Shown here: positions 11,167 to 23,970 of the stretch, in pieces
How positions within the stretch are numbered: the first letter of the stretch is position 1
Layout of the letters: every line of letters starts with the position of its first letter
Source: Iris pallida
Taxonomy: Eukaryota; Streptophyta; Magnoliopsida; Asparagales; Iridaceae
Direction: 5' to 3'
DNA: 64,000 nt
Assembly (NCBI GenBank): GCA_029216955.1
Contig: JANAVB010003400.1
Coordinates: forward strand, 17,935,451-17,999,450
Notes under the pieces: generated by a model
The model's database searches: none
The model's input: the letters and a program-made list of their open reading frames with translations, nothing else
Told to the model about the DNA's origin: nothing
Translations under genes and position numbers: made by a program

Positions 11167-11969
11167 AACTCTGTCTCCAAATCATCCCAAAAGAGTGGTG
11201 TGCGGCATCGTCGTCCATAAAGCGCCTCGAAAGGAGACATACCGATACTGGCTTGGTAGCTGTTGTTGTATGAAAACTCTACCAAGTGCAGATGGCTCTC
11301 CCATGATCCTCCGAAGTCCAACACACAGGTCCTCAGCATATCCTCCAGTGTCTGTATCATCCTCTCGGACTGCCCATCTGTCTGCGGGTGGTACGCCGTA
11401 CTGAACTTGAGCCTACTGTCCAACTCCTCCTGCAAGCTCCTCCAGTAGTAGGATGTGAATCTGCTGTCTCTGTCTGACACGATGCTCACCGGCACTCCGT
11501 GTAGGCGAACTATCTGCTGCATGTATAGCTCCGCCAACTTCTCGGTGGAAAGCCCCACCTTGAAGGGTATGAAGTGCGCATACTTCGTCAGCCTGTCTAC
11601 GATGACCCAAATGGCATCCTTTCCTCCTTGGGAACGAGGAAGCCCTAAGACGAAGTCCATCGTAATATGATCCCACTTCCACTCGGGAATGGGTAACGGC
11701 TGCAACAAACCAGCTGGCCTTTGGCGCTCTGCCTTGACCTGCTGGCAAACTAGGCATCTCGAGATAAAACGTGATACATCCTTCTTCATCCCGTGCCACC
11801 AAAGATGTTCCCGCAAGTCACGGTACATCTTGTTAGCACCAGGGTGGATAGAATATCTCGATCGGTGCGCCTCCTGCAAGACTGCCTCTACCAGCTCTCC
11901 CTTCGGCACGCACAATCGGCTGCCATGCCTCAAGGATCCATCCTCTGCTATCGTGAAGTCATCAAGCAA
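11148..11969 (-). pseudogene. Element A integrase zinc finger and DDE core
   Basis: Inserts cDNA into the genome. The zinc-binding HHCC module is intact (HRSRYSIHPG ... CLVCQQVK). The catalytic triad is visible: D in MDFVLGLP, D in VSDRDSRF and E in DGQSERMI, with the 35-residue spacing of the D,D35E family. The frame is the same as the RNase H part upstream but is separated from it by an in-frame TAG (12033-12035). At the 3' end a one-base deletion throws it out of frame. Confidence 0.9.
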
Positions 11970-12032
11970 TCCACCTAACGCCTGGGCTCGAAGTCTGCGA
12001 AGGCTCTCATCTGTAGACTGTGCCTCCCGGAT

Positions 12033-13907
12033 CTACTCTATCAAATCTGACTGAATATCAAGCGCCATCATCTGTATCACTGATCCTGGCCGAACTAGCT
12101 CGATACCGAGCTTCTCCAGATCCTCCTGTAAATGGCGATCAATCATCAGGTACCATGCCATCGAATGCCTGCTCAGCACATCCGCCACCACATTTGCCTT
12201 CCCAGGATGATATTGTAAATCGATGTCGAAGTCTTTCATTAACTCCAACCATCGTCTTTGCCTCATGTTCAGCTCTTTCTGCGTGAACACATACGTCAAG
12301 CTTTTGTGGTCAGTAAAGATTTTCACATGCTCTCCGTATAAGTAATGTTTCCATAACTTGAGTGCAAAGATCACCGCAGCTAACTCGAGGTCATGGGTAG
12401 GATAATTCCTCTCATGAGTCTGCAATTGCCTAGATGCATAAGCAATCACTTTCCCATGCTGCTGTAGGACACATCCTAGCCCCTTCCCAGAAGCATCGCT
12501 GTATATGGTGAAACCTCCAGAACCTGAAGGTAAAGTCAGAACTGGAGCGGTCGTCAGCCTCCTCTTCAGCTCCTCAAACGCTGCCTGGCAGTCCTCTGAC
12601 CAGATGTACTCTGCATCCTTCCGCGTCAGCTTCGTCATGGGTTCAGCTATCCTAGCAAAGTCCTGGACGAACTTTCTATAATAGCCTGCTAAACCCAGAA
12701 AGCTCCTGATCTCTGAAACTGACGTCGGAGCCTTCCATGTCTCAACTGCAGCAATCTTTCTGGGATCCACCGAGATTCCATCTCCAGTAACTACATGGCC
12801 GAGAAACTCCACTCGGTCTAAAAAGAACTCGTACTTCGGCAATTTGGCAAACAATCTCTCCTGCCTCAGAATTCCCAAAACTATCCTCAAGTGCTCTGCA
12901 TGCTCCTCCGGCGTCTTCGAGTATATCAGGATGTCGTCGATAAACACTACGACGAACTTATCTAAATACTGGTGAAATGTCTTATTCATCAAATTCATAA
13001 AGACAGCTGGCGCATTTGTGAGACCAAATGGCATCACCAGAAACTCGTACTGCCCGTACTTCGTGTTGAACGCCGTCTTCTGGATGTCTGCTGCCCTGAC
13101 CTTCACCTGGTGGTACCCGGATCTCAAGTCTATCCTGGAAAACACCTTCGCCCCGCTCAACTGGTCGAACAAATCATCTATCCTGGGCAGAGGATATTTG
13201 TTCTTGATGGTGATGGCATTCAAGGCCCGGTAGTCAATACACAACCGGACTGTACCATCCTTCTTAGGCACAAAGAGCACTGGCGCTCCCCATGGAGAAG
13301 CACTGGATCGAATGAAACCCTTTTTCAATAGGTCATTAATCTGCTCTTTCATCTCTACTGCCTCCTTGGGATTCACTCTATAGCAAGCCCGGGATACTGG
13401 TGATGAACCCGGTACTAAATCTATGGTGAACTCTACATCTCTGTCAGGCGGAAGCCCTGGAAGATCCTCTGGGAATACATCCATAAACTCCCTAATGATA
13501 GGGTGTGGCGGTGCTGCGTCCCCAACTGTCGCACAACAGTTCGACTCTAGGCTGATCTCCGGCCCTGTCCTCCTGACACTGAATGGTGCTGTGCCTGGGG
13601 GACTGAACAAAATACTACCCTCATGACAATCTATAGATGCATGGGCATAGCTAAGCCAGTCCATCCCCAATATGATATCATAGCCGGGGAGTGGCATCAC
13701 AAAGAATCGTCCCCTGAACTCTCTCCCGGCTATAAAAATAGAACATCTATAGATAGATCTAATAGGCACTGGTCCTCCTCCCGTCATCACTCTACTAATC
13801 TCTGCAGTAGGTGTAGCTACTAGATGGTGTTTATGCATAAACTCTAATGATAGGAAGCTATGAGATGCACCATAATCAAACAAACATAGAGCTAGAAAAG
13901 TATGCAA
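12033..13907 (-). pseudogene. Element A protease, reverse transcriptase and RNase H
   Basis: About 624 open residues. Protease starts at once with [10 protein letters not shown]: the usual D-S/T-G triad reads D-Y-G (13869-13877), which should inactivate it. [10 protein letters not shown] marks the end of the protease. RT follows (residues about 170-340) with [38 protein letters not shown] and FIDDILIYS (near residue 324). RNase H (about 460-590) has [27 protein letters not shown] and [10 protein letters not shown]. The frame is continuous with gag upstream across one TAG, and with integrase downstream across another. The listed start is only where the frame opens a non-ATG codon; the protein should be part of a gag-pol polyprotein. 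Confidence 0.92.
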
Positions 13908-13955
13908 ATAAACATGACCTGTGATGACGTCAGCTAAGTAATTTTGCTCCGAAAC

Positions 13956-15230
13956 CTACTCCGGCTCCGGCTCAAGGGCTAGGCTATAAGTCTTCCCCTG
14001 AGGTCCCTTCTGCTGCTGCAGATGCTGCCCAAACCTCTGCTGCTGAGTCGGAAGCGGTCCTCTAGGTCCCTTGGCTACTGGGCATTCCCGTATCATGTGG
14101 GTGGCAGACCCACAAACTAAGCACTGCTTCAACCTCTTCCTGCAGATGGAGTAATCATGCCCTGGTCTTCCGCAGAAAGAACATATAGCTCCCTTCGGCT
14201 GCTGCTGCTGATATCGGGGTCCCGGGGCTCTAACTGGTGGGGTCTGATGATATGGTATAGGGGGACGGTAAGTCTGCTGGTACGGCGTCGGTGCTCTCTG
14301 CTGGAAAGCCTGACGCTTGGACGGTCCCTTATGATGTACAGAAGCCGGCCTCTTGCTAGACAGAAGACGCTCCTCAATGCTCCGGGCCAACTCTAGGCTC
14401 TGGTAATAGTCAGTCGTACCGTTCGCCACTATAAGAATGCCAATGTCTGGAACTAGACCATGGCAAAACCTACGGGTCATCTCCTCTGGATCTGCAACCA
14501 GACTAGGAGCAAAACGGCTCAGGCGACTAAACTCTGCCGCATAGTCATCAACAGAACGGTTCCCCTGCTGGATATTCTGGAATCGTAGCCCCATGGCTAC
14601 TCTAGCAGTGGTCGAGAAGAATTTCTTCTTGAACTGGGTCTTGAACTGATCCCAAGTGGCTCTCCCTCTCGCAAACAACGGCTCATTCCGGAACCAGACT
14701 CCTGCTAAGTCTATCAGCAGAAATCCCGCTGCCTCGACCTGGAGGTCATCCGGCATCCTGACTCCGAGAAGCTTCCTCTCTACCGAGTCTAGCCAGTCAT
14801 CTGCTACTACTATGCCCTCAGTCCCTGAGAACTCCTTGGGATTCAGACCCATGAAGTCCTTGATCGTCCCCGCTCTCTGCCGTGGCTCTACAGGTGGTGG
14901 GACCACGGGACGTCCCTCAGAACGCTCCATGCTCTGGCGGAGTAGGGTAGTCTGCTCCTGATGGGTTGTTAGGAACCCCTGAATCAGAGTGAGCAGCTGG
15001 TTCCCGTCGAGTGTGACGGAAGCCTGGGTGGGTATAGTGATAGGGGGTGGTGGAAGTATCGGGGCCTGCTGGGACTGTGATGTGGAAGGTGGTGGAGGCA
15101 TCTGGGTCTGTGGATCTGTGGAGTGGGGGAATGTGGTAGGTGGAGGTGTATCAGTCAACTGGTCAGCTGACTGGATATGGAGTGCACCATTCTCAGGTGT
15201 AACATACTGGGACGAACGAGTAAGCACCAT
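13956..15230 (-). CDS. Element A gag (capsid/nucleocapsid)
   Basis: 424 residues from a real ATG (MVLTRSSQYV). A Pro/Gln-rich N-terminus (about residues 25-75) leads into a Ty3-type gag core (about 115-270, including FSGTEGIVVADDWLDSVE and [16 protein letters not shown]). Two CX2CX4HX4C zinc knuckles follow: CSFCGRPGHDYSIC near residue 348 and CLVCGSATHMIREC near 366. It packages the RNA in virus-like particles. It ends at TAG 13956-13958, after which the same frame stays open into protease. Related copies E and C run from gag into protease without a stop there, so the amber is likely a mutation. Confidence 0.92.
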   Translation of the reverse strand: MVLTRSSQYVTPENGALHIQSADQLTDTPPPTTFPHSTDPQTQMPPPPSTSQSQQAPILPPPPITIPTQASVTLDGNQLLTLIQGFLTTHQEQTTLLRQSMERSEGRPVVPPPVEPRQRAGTIKDFMGLNPKEFSGTEGIVVADDWLDSVERKLLGVRMPDDLQVEAAGFLLIDLAGVWFRNEPLFARGRATWDQFKTQFKKKFFSTTARVAMGLRFQNIQQGNRSVDDYAAEFSRLSRFAPSLVADPEEMTRRFCHGLVPDIGILIVANGTTDYYQSLELARSIEERLLSSKRPASVHHKGPSKRQAFQQRAPTPYQQTYRPPIPYHQTPPVRAPGPRYQQQQPKGAICSFCGRPGHDYSICRKRLKQCLVCGSATHMIRECPVAKGPRGPLPTQQQRFGQHLQQQKGPQGKTYSLALEPEPE

Positions 15231-15457
15231 CTAAATTACAAATAAAAAGGACTTATAAGGACTTGTTAAAGTAAGCAATCATAGACAAGAAAATCTAATT
15301 ATAATAGCAAACATGTGATGTATTCCTATGTTGCAATCCTAGCATTCCTCTAAGTGTTCTAAGCGTCATTCCTAATGTTGTCTAATTACCTTAAGTTCCT
15401 AATTGCAGGCATGTTTGGTACAATAACGTGACCAAACAATTTAGTCAGGACCTACAT

Positions 15458-15466
15458 GGGCCACCA
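15458..15466 (-). other. Candidate primer-binding motif of element A
   Basis: On the minus strand TGGTGGCCCATG starts 9 bases after the end of the 5' LTR. The same motif at the same distance occurs in B, C, E and I. It does not match the common initiator-Met site (TGGTATCAGAGC). The assigned role is inference. Confidence 0.4.
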
Positions 15467-15475
15467 CTAAAAACA

Positions 15476-17994
<2,519 letters not shown>

Positions 17995-18714
17995 TGTAAT
18001 GTCCCAAATTCGTGATACGTATTTAGTGTACGTATACGTGTTTTGAACCCATATTTTATTTATTCATGGTTAGTTGTCTTGGTTTATTTTGCATTGGCTT
18101 GGTTTTATTGTCATTGATAGTTTAATTGCTTTTAATGATTCATTAGTTTATTTGGGCTTGGTTTATTCCTGGGTTGGTTCGGCTTGGTTCGGTTTGGGAT
18201 TGCTCTTGGTTCATCATGAACCAAGGGGTGAACCCCCTACCTACCACCACCATTTGTATTTATTAGCCCTTCTTCTTTCTCTCTCTTCATGACTCATCTT
18301 CTTCTTCCTCATTCACTCCCTTCACCTACCAAAGAGAGGGAGAGAGAGGTCTAGGCAAGTTGCATCTTGCTATCACTTGAGGGCTACATTTTATTTGTCT
18401 AATAGTTTTATTAGCTCATTTGTAGCAACATTAGAACTTGTCATTTTCCATTTTGAGGCTTTAATTCTTGTAGATCTAGAGTCTTGCTATTTTTAGATTT
18501 TGGTGGTTTTGATCTATCAAACTTCTTTGTTTTCTAGTTTTGATGGTTCCATGTTGTAGAGAATTTTATTCTACCCAATTTTGACCTTTGGAAGGTTGGA
18601 TTCGGACTTGTTTTGACCAAGATATGGACCGTTGAAGCTTAGATTCAACTTTAGAGTTCTTGCTGTTCTTGCCATTTGGAGAAGACAGTGAACAGTGAGC
18701 TAGCTTTTTAGCTT

Positions 18715-19130
18715 ACGCCACTGAGCTGTACGCTGCTCTTTAGCGAGCGTACGCTGACTTGTGTACGCTGCTCTTTAGCGAGCGTACGCTGACTTGTGTA
18801 CGCTGCTCTTTAGCGAGCGTACGCTAGCCTTGATACGCTGCCTGTTGGCAGCGTGTCTTGAGCGTACGCTAGCTTGAGCGTACGCGTGCCTTGGTACGCT
18901 AGCTTAAGCGAGCAAGGCGTACGCTGGCCCCTTTCGTACGCTAGCTTAAGCGTACGCAGTCTTGAGCGTATGCTAGCTTGAGCGTACGCTGACCTGTAGC
19001 TTGAGCGTGCCCTTGTGTACGCTGACCCTTGCGTACGCTTCCCATTGGAAGTGTATGGATCCTTTGGTACGCAGACCTGAGTGTACGCTTGCCTGAGCGT
19101 AGCCTGGCTTGAGCGTAGCCTGATTACCCT
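18715..19130 (+). repeat. GCGTACGC minisatellite in element B 5' LTR
   Basis: Three near-perfect 35-bp units joining GTACGCTGCTCTTTAGCGAG to CGTACGCTGACTTGT, then degenerate TTGAGCGTACGCTAGC units. The core AGCGTACGCT is a perfect palindrome. Confidence 0.93.
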
Positions 19131-20089
19131 TGATCTTCTATAGCCCTGTATATTGATATTTTATTAGATATTTAACGTCCATTTTATATCCTTACGCCTT
19201 TTGTTATGAACTTGATAATCACGAATTTACTTAATATGTTTGGAATTGATAATTGAGCATGACGTGATAGTGACCCGTAGTGGTGCACTCCTGACATAAT
19301 AGCCTGACATGACCTGATAGTGGCCCGTCGTGGTGCACTCCTGACAAAGTACACTTGGCACGATAACCTGACATGATTATTTCGAATAGCTGTTGCGACG
19401 GCTACCTGACATGACGTGACCAGTTTAATTAATCATGACACCGTGGACGATTGTGCTTGTACAAATAATCCAGTCCTGTCTTGCAGCATGTCTAGGAGGG
19501 GACTCCTGAGTACCACGGTCAGGAGTACCTACTGAAATGGACTAAGGTTAATAATTAGTATAATTCACTAGTCATGAAGAGATGTTCTCCAGTTACAAGC
19601 GATCCCGTTATCCTGGCCGCAAATGCTTGGACTTGTAGCCTGCCGACGAGTAGGGCACATTTCCAGCCCACTGTTATGTGGGGCACTCTTGATTGTCACT
19701 TTAAATGATTGAACTCTATTGTCACTCTAATGCGTTGTACTCTCTAGATTGTCACTATAATGATTGCCTGGATAACCTGGATAGCTGCAGGGCCTGTGAC
19801 TACTTGGAGCATCTCATTGCATCTTGCTAGTAACTAGGATTGTGATAACCCTAGTTAGTTAATGTAGAAAGCCGTAGGCAATGATTGGCCGTGATTGATT
19901 GGATGGAGTCTAGTCCAGTATGGTATTGTCTAGAATTGATTGATTGCAAGATTGTACCAGAATGATTGAATTATTGTCACTCCAGATTGTCACTATAATG
20001 ATTGTCACTCCAGATTGTTACTTGACCTGATTTCTTATATTTATCTTGCCGATAAATGGTGAGAGAAACCAAGTTCCGTTCAGACGAAG

Positions 20090-20130
20090 GGTTACAACCC
20101 CGGTCCTTATTTGGTTTACGGGTTGTAACC
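20090..20130. other. Conserved stem-loop in element B 5' LTR
   Basis: Arms GGTTACAACCC (20090-20100) and GGGTTGTAACC (20120-20130) pair over 11 bases around a 19-base loop. The same structure is at 24930-24970 in the other LTR and in the LTRs of C, E and F. Confidence 0.8.
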
Positions 20131-20912
20131 TAGCTATCTGAATAGTCCCATGGTTATCTCATCGTATATCATCCTGGCATGCTTTTCCATATGTCCTGCC
20201 TTTTAGTGATTCTATGCAAGATTGTCTTTTATAATTACCTACCATGCTTTTTCTTAAATTACTGTCTCTTATTATGTAATTATATTATTGTGCTAATTTG
20301 CTGGCTTTAGTTCTTAAGTGAAGCCTCCTTTGTGGCACTTGCTCTTTCTGGGGTCTGACCCAGCTGGTTTTGTATGGCCAGATACCGGAGTAGCACCAAA
20401 GGATCTCCCTGCATTTCAGTCCGATGGTGGTCACCAGGCGTAACCAGGGCATCGAGTGGGTTTCTTTTTGTTCTCCCACTGTAATATTGTAAATTATTCT
20501 TTTGAGGCGTTTAGCCGACGAGCAAGTGTTAGCTCGATTGTACTTACTTACTGTCTGCCTACGGGCTGTAACATGATTGACAAGCCCCGGGGGTTGATCA
20601 TGTATGACTGAACTCTTGCTAGTCCTCACATTTTGTAACGACTAGCTTCATGATCATCTGGATATGTAATGTTTGGGACGCCTTACAATTGTATATTTGG
20701 AGATCTGATATCTTGTGATTATTATTAGTTGGTTGAGATTGAGACAATAGGCTATTTTATGACCTTAAGAGACTGATGGATTGTAGTGAAACCTACACAT
20801 ATCTAGACAGCCGTGACCGTATAGCGGGGTGGATTCCATTCCGTTATACGTAGCTGGCTATGTCTGCCCCCGCTCTCCAGTATTCTGGTTCTGGGGCATG
20901 ACATGGTTTAAG

Positions 20913-20930
20913 TGGTGGCCCATGCAGGTC
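20913..20930 (+). other. Candidate primer-binding motif of element B
   Basis: TGGTGGCCCATGCAGGTC begins 9 bases after the 5' LTR end. It is shared with C and E (and nearly with A and I). Confidence 0.4.
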
Positions 20931-21144
20931 TTGTTAATCAAGATGTATGAGGGTTTACCGAATAGATGTCTCAATCGGTACTCGCCCTTGATCTCTGCTC
21001 GTATCCTCTTGATTCCTGAAATTCTTGTCCTGATCACATGCTTGTAATCATTGATCTGTCCTGGTCCTTCCTTATTGTTCCCATGTCGTCTTCTTCAGCG
21101 GCATTGAACCTGAACCTGCTGATCAGCAAGGCGGATCACCTCCC

Positions 21145-22425
21145 GTGGACCAGCAGCAACCAGAAGATCAGGCCCAGCACTCAGGAGCAGCCTCCCGAGT
21201 CGTACCTACTGGAGGAGAGCCGCCAGTTCAGCCAGTCCAGCCTGCAGATCCTGATGATGGCACTTTGGTGGGTCTCATCAGATCATTGTTAGCTTCCCAA
21301 GATCGTAGAGGCGATGCCTTGCACCAGGTAGTGAAAGATGCTCTGAATAGAAGTGGTCCTCGAGGGAACAGTGCGGTCAACAGTTTCAAGCGTCTGAACC
21401 CTCCCTTCTTCGATGGCAGCGAGGATGCCATTGCTGCCGATGCTTGGCTACAGGATATAGAGGTGATTCTCGAAGCCGCGAAGACTCCAGAAGACGAGAA
21501 GGTGGCTGTGGTGCGCCTACAGTTATTGGATCTAGCCCACAGTTGGTGGGCCGCACAAGCAGTGGGATTGGCAACACCTGTCTCCTGGGCAGTGTTCAGC
21601 GAGAAGTTCCAGATCAAGTATTATAATGCAGTGGCTCGATATGACTTGCAGACCAGGTTCAGTAATCTTAAGCAGATGGGGAGGACGGTCGACGGTTATG
21701 CGGCCGAGTTTTCCAGACTCAGTCGGTTTGCTCCCACCTTGGTGGCAACCGAGTTTGACAGAGCGCAGAGGTTCCAGCAGGGACTTCACCTGGAGATTAT
21801 ATTGGCAGTAGAACAGTTCGAGCATCAGACCTATGATGCGGTGTTGCGAGCAGCAAGGAGGCACGAATATACCTCCCAAATAATAGTAGACAGGACCGGA
21901 GGTCGAAAGCGGTCCCATAGTCAAATGAATCAGTCTTCAGCCCCAGCCCCGGCAGCCAGGACTTTAACTATTGGAGCTCCGAGGCGAGCAGCTTCAGTTA
22001 CGTCGGTCCAGCACTCAACCCCGACGTACTCTCCGCAGAAACAGAAGCAAGCGCAGTCTTCCGCCGTGGGCTGTTCTTATTGTGGAAAGCCTGGACACGT
22101 GGTAGCAGAGTGTCGCAAGGCGTTGGGATTGTGTTTATTGTGTGGAGCACCGGACCATAGGGTGGGGTCCTGCCCTTTCAGAGTTGATTCAGCATCGACA
22201 GTATCTAGTCCCTCGGTTGGGGGACCAGCACCAGCACCAGCACCAGCTCCAGTTCACCATCAACAGCAATTCCCGTTCCCGAGGCCCTTGCCGACTCAGG
22301 CCCAGACTTTCCAGCAACAGGACCCGCGGCAGTTTGCCCTAGCCCAGGCTCAGGTTCAGAATCGGCCGAGAGGTATATGTGTCCTCTCATCTTGCTTTTC
22401 TACCGTCATTATGCGGGGTGCATGA
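21145..22425 (+). CDS. Element B gag (capsid/nucleocapsid), fused to a short read-through tail
   Basis: 426 residues, uninterrupted. The gag core includes [32 protein letters not shown] and [21 protein letters not shown] basic spacer (RTGGRKRSH) follows, then two CX2CX4HX4C knuckles, [14 protein letters not shown] (near 310) and [14 protein letters not shown] (near 330), then a Gln/Pro-rich tail. From about 22371 the frame reads out of gag into a non-homologous frame of the integrase end and stops after about 18 residues. The listed start is a GTG. No ATG is in this frame nearby; an ATG at 21084 is in another frame, and element E shows the same layout. An intact gag with pol lost suggests selection for, or recent spread of, a gag-only form. 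Confidence 0.88.
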   Translation: MDQQQPEDQAQHSGAASRVVPTGGEPPVQPVQPADPDDGTLVGLIRSLLASQDRRGDALHQVVKDALNRSGPRGNSAVNSFKRLNPPFFDGSEDAIAADAWLQDIEVILEAAKTPEDEKVAVVRLQLLDLAHSWWAAQAVGLATPVSWAVFSEKFQIKYYNAVARYDLQTRFSNLKQMGRTVDGYAAEFSRLSRFAPTLVATEFDRAQRFQQGLHLEIILAVEQFEHQTYDAVLRAARRHEYTSQIIVDRTGGRKRSHSQMNQSSAPAPAARTLTIGAPRRAASVTSVQHSTPTYSPQKQKQAQSSAVGCSYCGKPGHVVAECRKALGLCLLCGAPDHRVGSCPFRVDSASTVSSPSVGGPAPAPAPAPVHHQQQFPFPRPLPTQAQTFQQQDPRQFALAQAQVQNRPRGICVLSSCFSTVIMRGA

Positions 22426-22690
22426 CGTATTTCATGTATCCTAATTACAACGGTACATTCTGGACCCGAGCCATATCCTAGGTCATTCAAAACTGGTTAT
22501 TGGTACCAACCTTTTCGTATGAGGATAGGCCCGTGTCCATGTTTGACCAAAAAGAGAGACTCGAGCGCAAGACTATCAGTTCAGTCCGTGTTGATTAGAG
22601 TCATCCCTCTTTGGGAGAGTCAAACTTGGGTGCATGAGGATGATATCTGATTAGGTCATCCCGGCTGGTTTGACTCGTAAGGTGTAATAT
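22372..22690 (+). pseudogene. Integrase C-terminal/chromodomain remnant in element B
   Basis: Directly after the gag junction the sequence matches the part of C and E coding for VHDVFHVS, then DPSHIL and LVIGTNL, then the chromodomain-like tail. It has several stops and frame changes. It marks the right side of a large internal deletion. Confidence 0.8.
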
Positions 22691-22830
22691 CTTCCTTATG
22701 CCTTACGCTTCGAATCCTTGCTTGCATGAATGATTGTATGATTGATTGGTAGTGGTAGATTGCCTATGATAGAATAGCTTTCCCTTACATCTCTAGCCTC
22801 TTGATTAAATTCCGAGGACGGAATTCTTTT

Positions 22831-22843
22831 AAGGTGGGTAGGA
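22831..22843 (+). promoter_or_regulatory. Element B polypurine tract
   Basis: AAGGTGGGTAGGA sits immediately before the 3' LTR, preceded by the GAGGACGGAATTC context shared with C and E. Confidence 0.88.
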
Positions 22844-23574
22844 TGTAATGTCCCAAATTCGTGATACGTATTTAGTGTACGTATACGTGTTTTGAACCCA
22901 TATTTTATTTATTCATGGTTAGTTGTCTTGGTTTATTTTACATTGGCTTGGTTTTATTGTCATTGATAGTTTAATTGCTTTTAATGATTCATTGGTTTAT
23001 TTGGGCTTGGTTTATTCCTGGGTTGGTTCGGCTTGGTTCGGTTTGGGATTGCTCTTGGTTCATCATGAACCAAGGGGTGAACCCCCTACCTACCACCACC
23101 ATTTGTATTTATTAGCCCTTCTTCTTTCTCTCTCTTCATGACTCATCTTCTTCTTCCTCATTCACTCCCTTCACCTACCAAAGAGAGGGAGAGAGAGGTC
23201 TAGGCAAGTTGCATCTTGCTATCACTTGAGGGCTACATTTTATTTGTCTAATAGTTTTATTAGCTCATTTGTAGCAACATTAGAACTTGTCATTTTCCAT
23301 TTTGAGGCTTTAATTCTTGTAGATCTAGAGTCTTGCTATTTTCGGATTTTGGTGGTTTTGATCTATCAAACTTCTTTGTTTTCTAGTTTTGATGGTTCCA
23401 TGTTGTAGAGAATTTCATTCTACCCAATTTTGACCTTTGGAAGGTTGGATTCGGACTTGTTTTGACCAAGATATGGACTGTTGAAGCTTAGATTCAACTT
23501 TAGAGTTCTTGCTGTTCTTGCCATTTGGAGAAGACAGTGAACAGTGAGCTAGCTTTTTAGCTTACGCCACTGAG

Positions 23575-23970
23575 CTGTACGCTGCTCTTTAGCGAGCGTA
23601 CGCTGACTTGTGTACGCTGCTCTTTAGCGAGCGTACGCTGACTTGTGTACGCTGCTCTTTAGCGAGCGTACGCTAGCCTTGATACGCTGCCTGTTGGCAG
23701 CGTGTCTTGAGCGTACGCTAGCTTGAGCGTACGCGTGCCTTGGTACGCTAGCTTAAGCGAGCAAGGCGTACGCTGGCCCCTTTCGTACGCTAGCTTGAGC
23801 GTACGCAGTCTTGAGCGTACGCTAGCTTGAGCGTACGCTGACCTGTAGCTTGAGCGTGCCCTTGTGTACGCTGACCCTTGATCTTCTATAGTCCTGTATA
23901 TTGAGCGTAGCCTGGCTTGAGCGTACGCTAGCCTGAGCGTAGCCTGGCTTGAGCGTAGCCCGATTACCCT
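23575..23970 (+). repeat. GCGTACGC minisatellite in element B 3' LTR
   Basis: Same three 35-bp units as the 5' copy. A duplicated CTTGATCTTCTATAGTCCTG segment (about 23878-23903) sits inside the array, 92 bases upstream of its normal place. Confidence 0.92.

Larger units (their letters stand above)
17995..20903 (+). repeat. Element B 5' LTR
   Basis: Near-identical to 22844-25743. In order it holds an ACGT-rich start, a palindrome with CTTGGTTCAT arms (about 18205-18225), a TATTTATTAG promoter-like box near 18258, a CT-rich leader, a minisatellite (18715-19130), a stem-loop (20090-20130) and a conserved U5 end. An open frame at 18074-18292 is an LTR artefact. Confidence 0.95.

Noticed and set aside
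18074..18292. 72-residue hydrophobic open frame
   Set aside because: Occurs almost identically at 22923-23141 because both are B LTRs; no function is implied.
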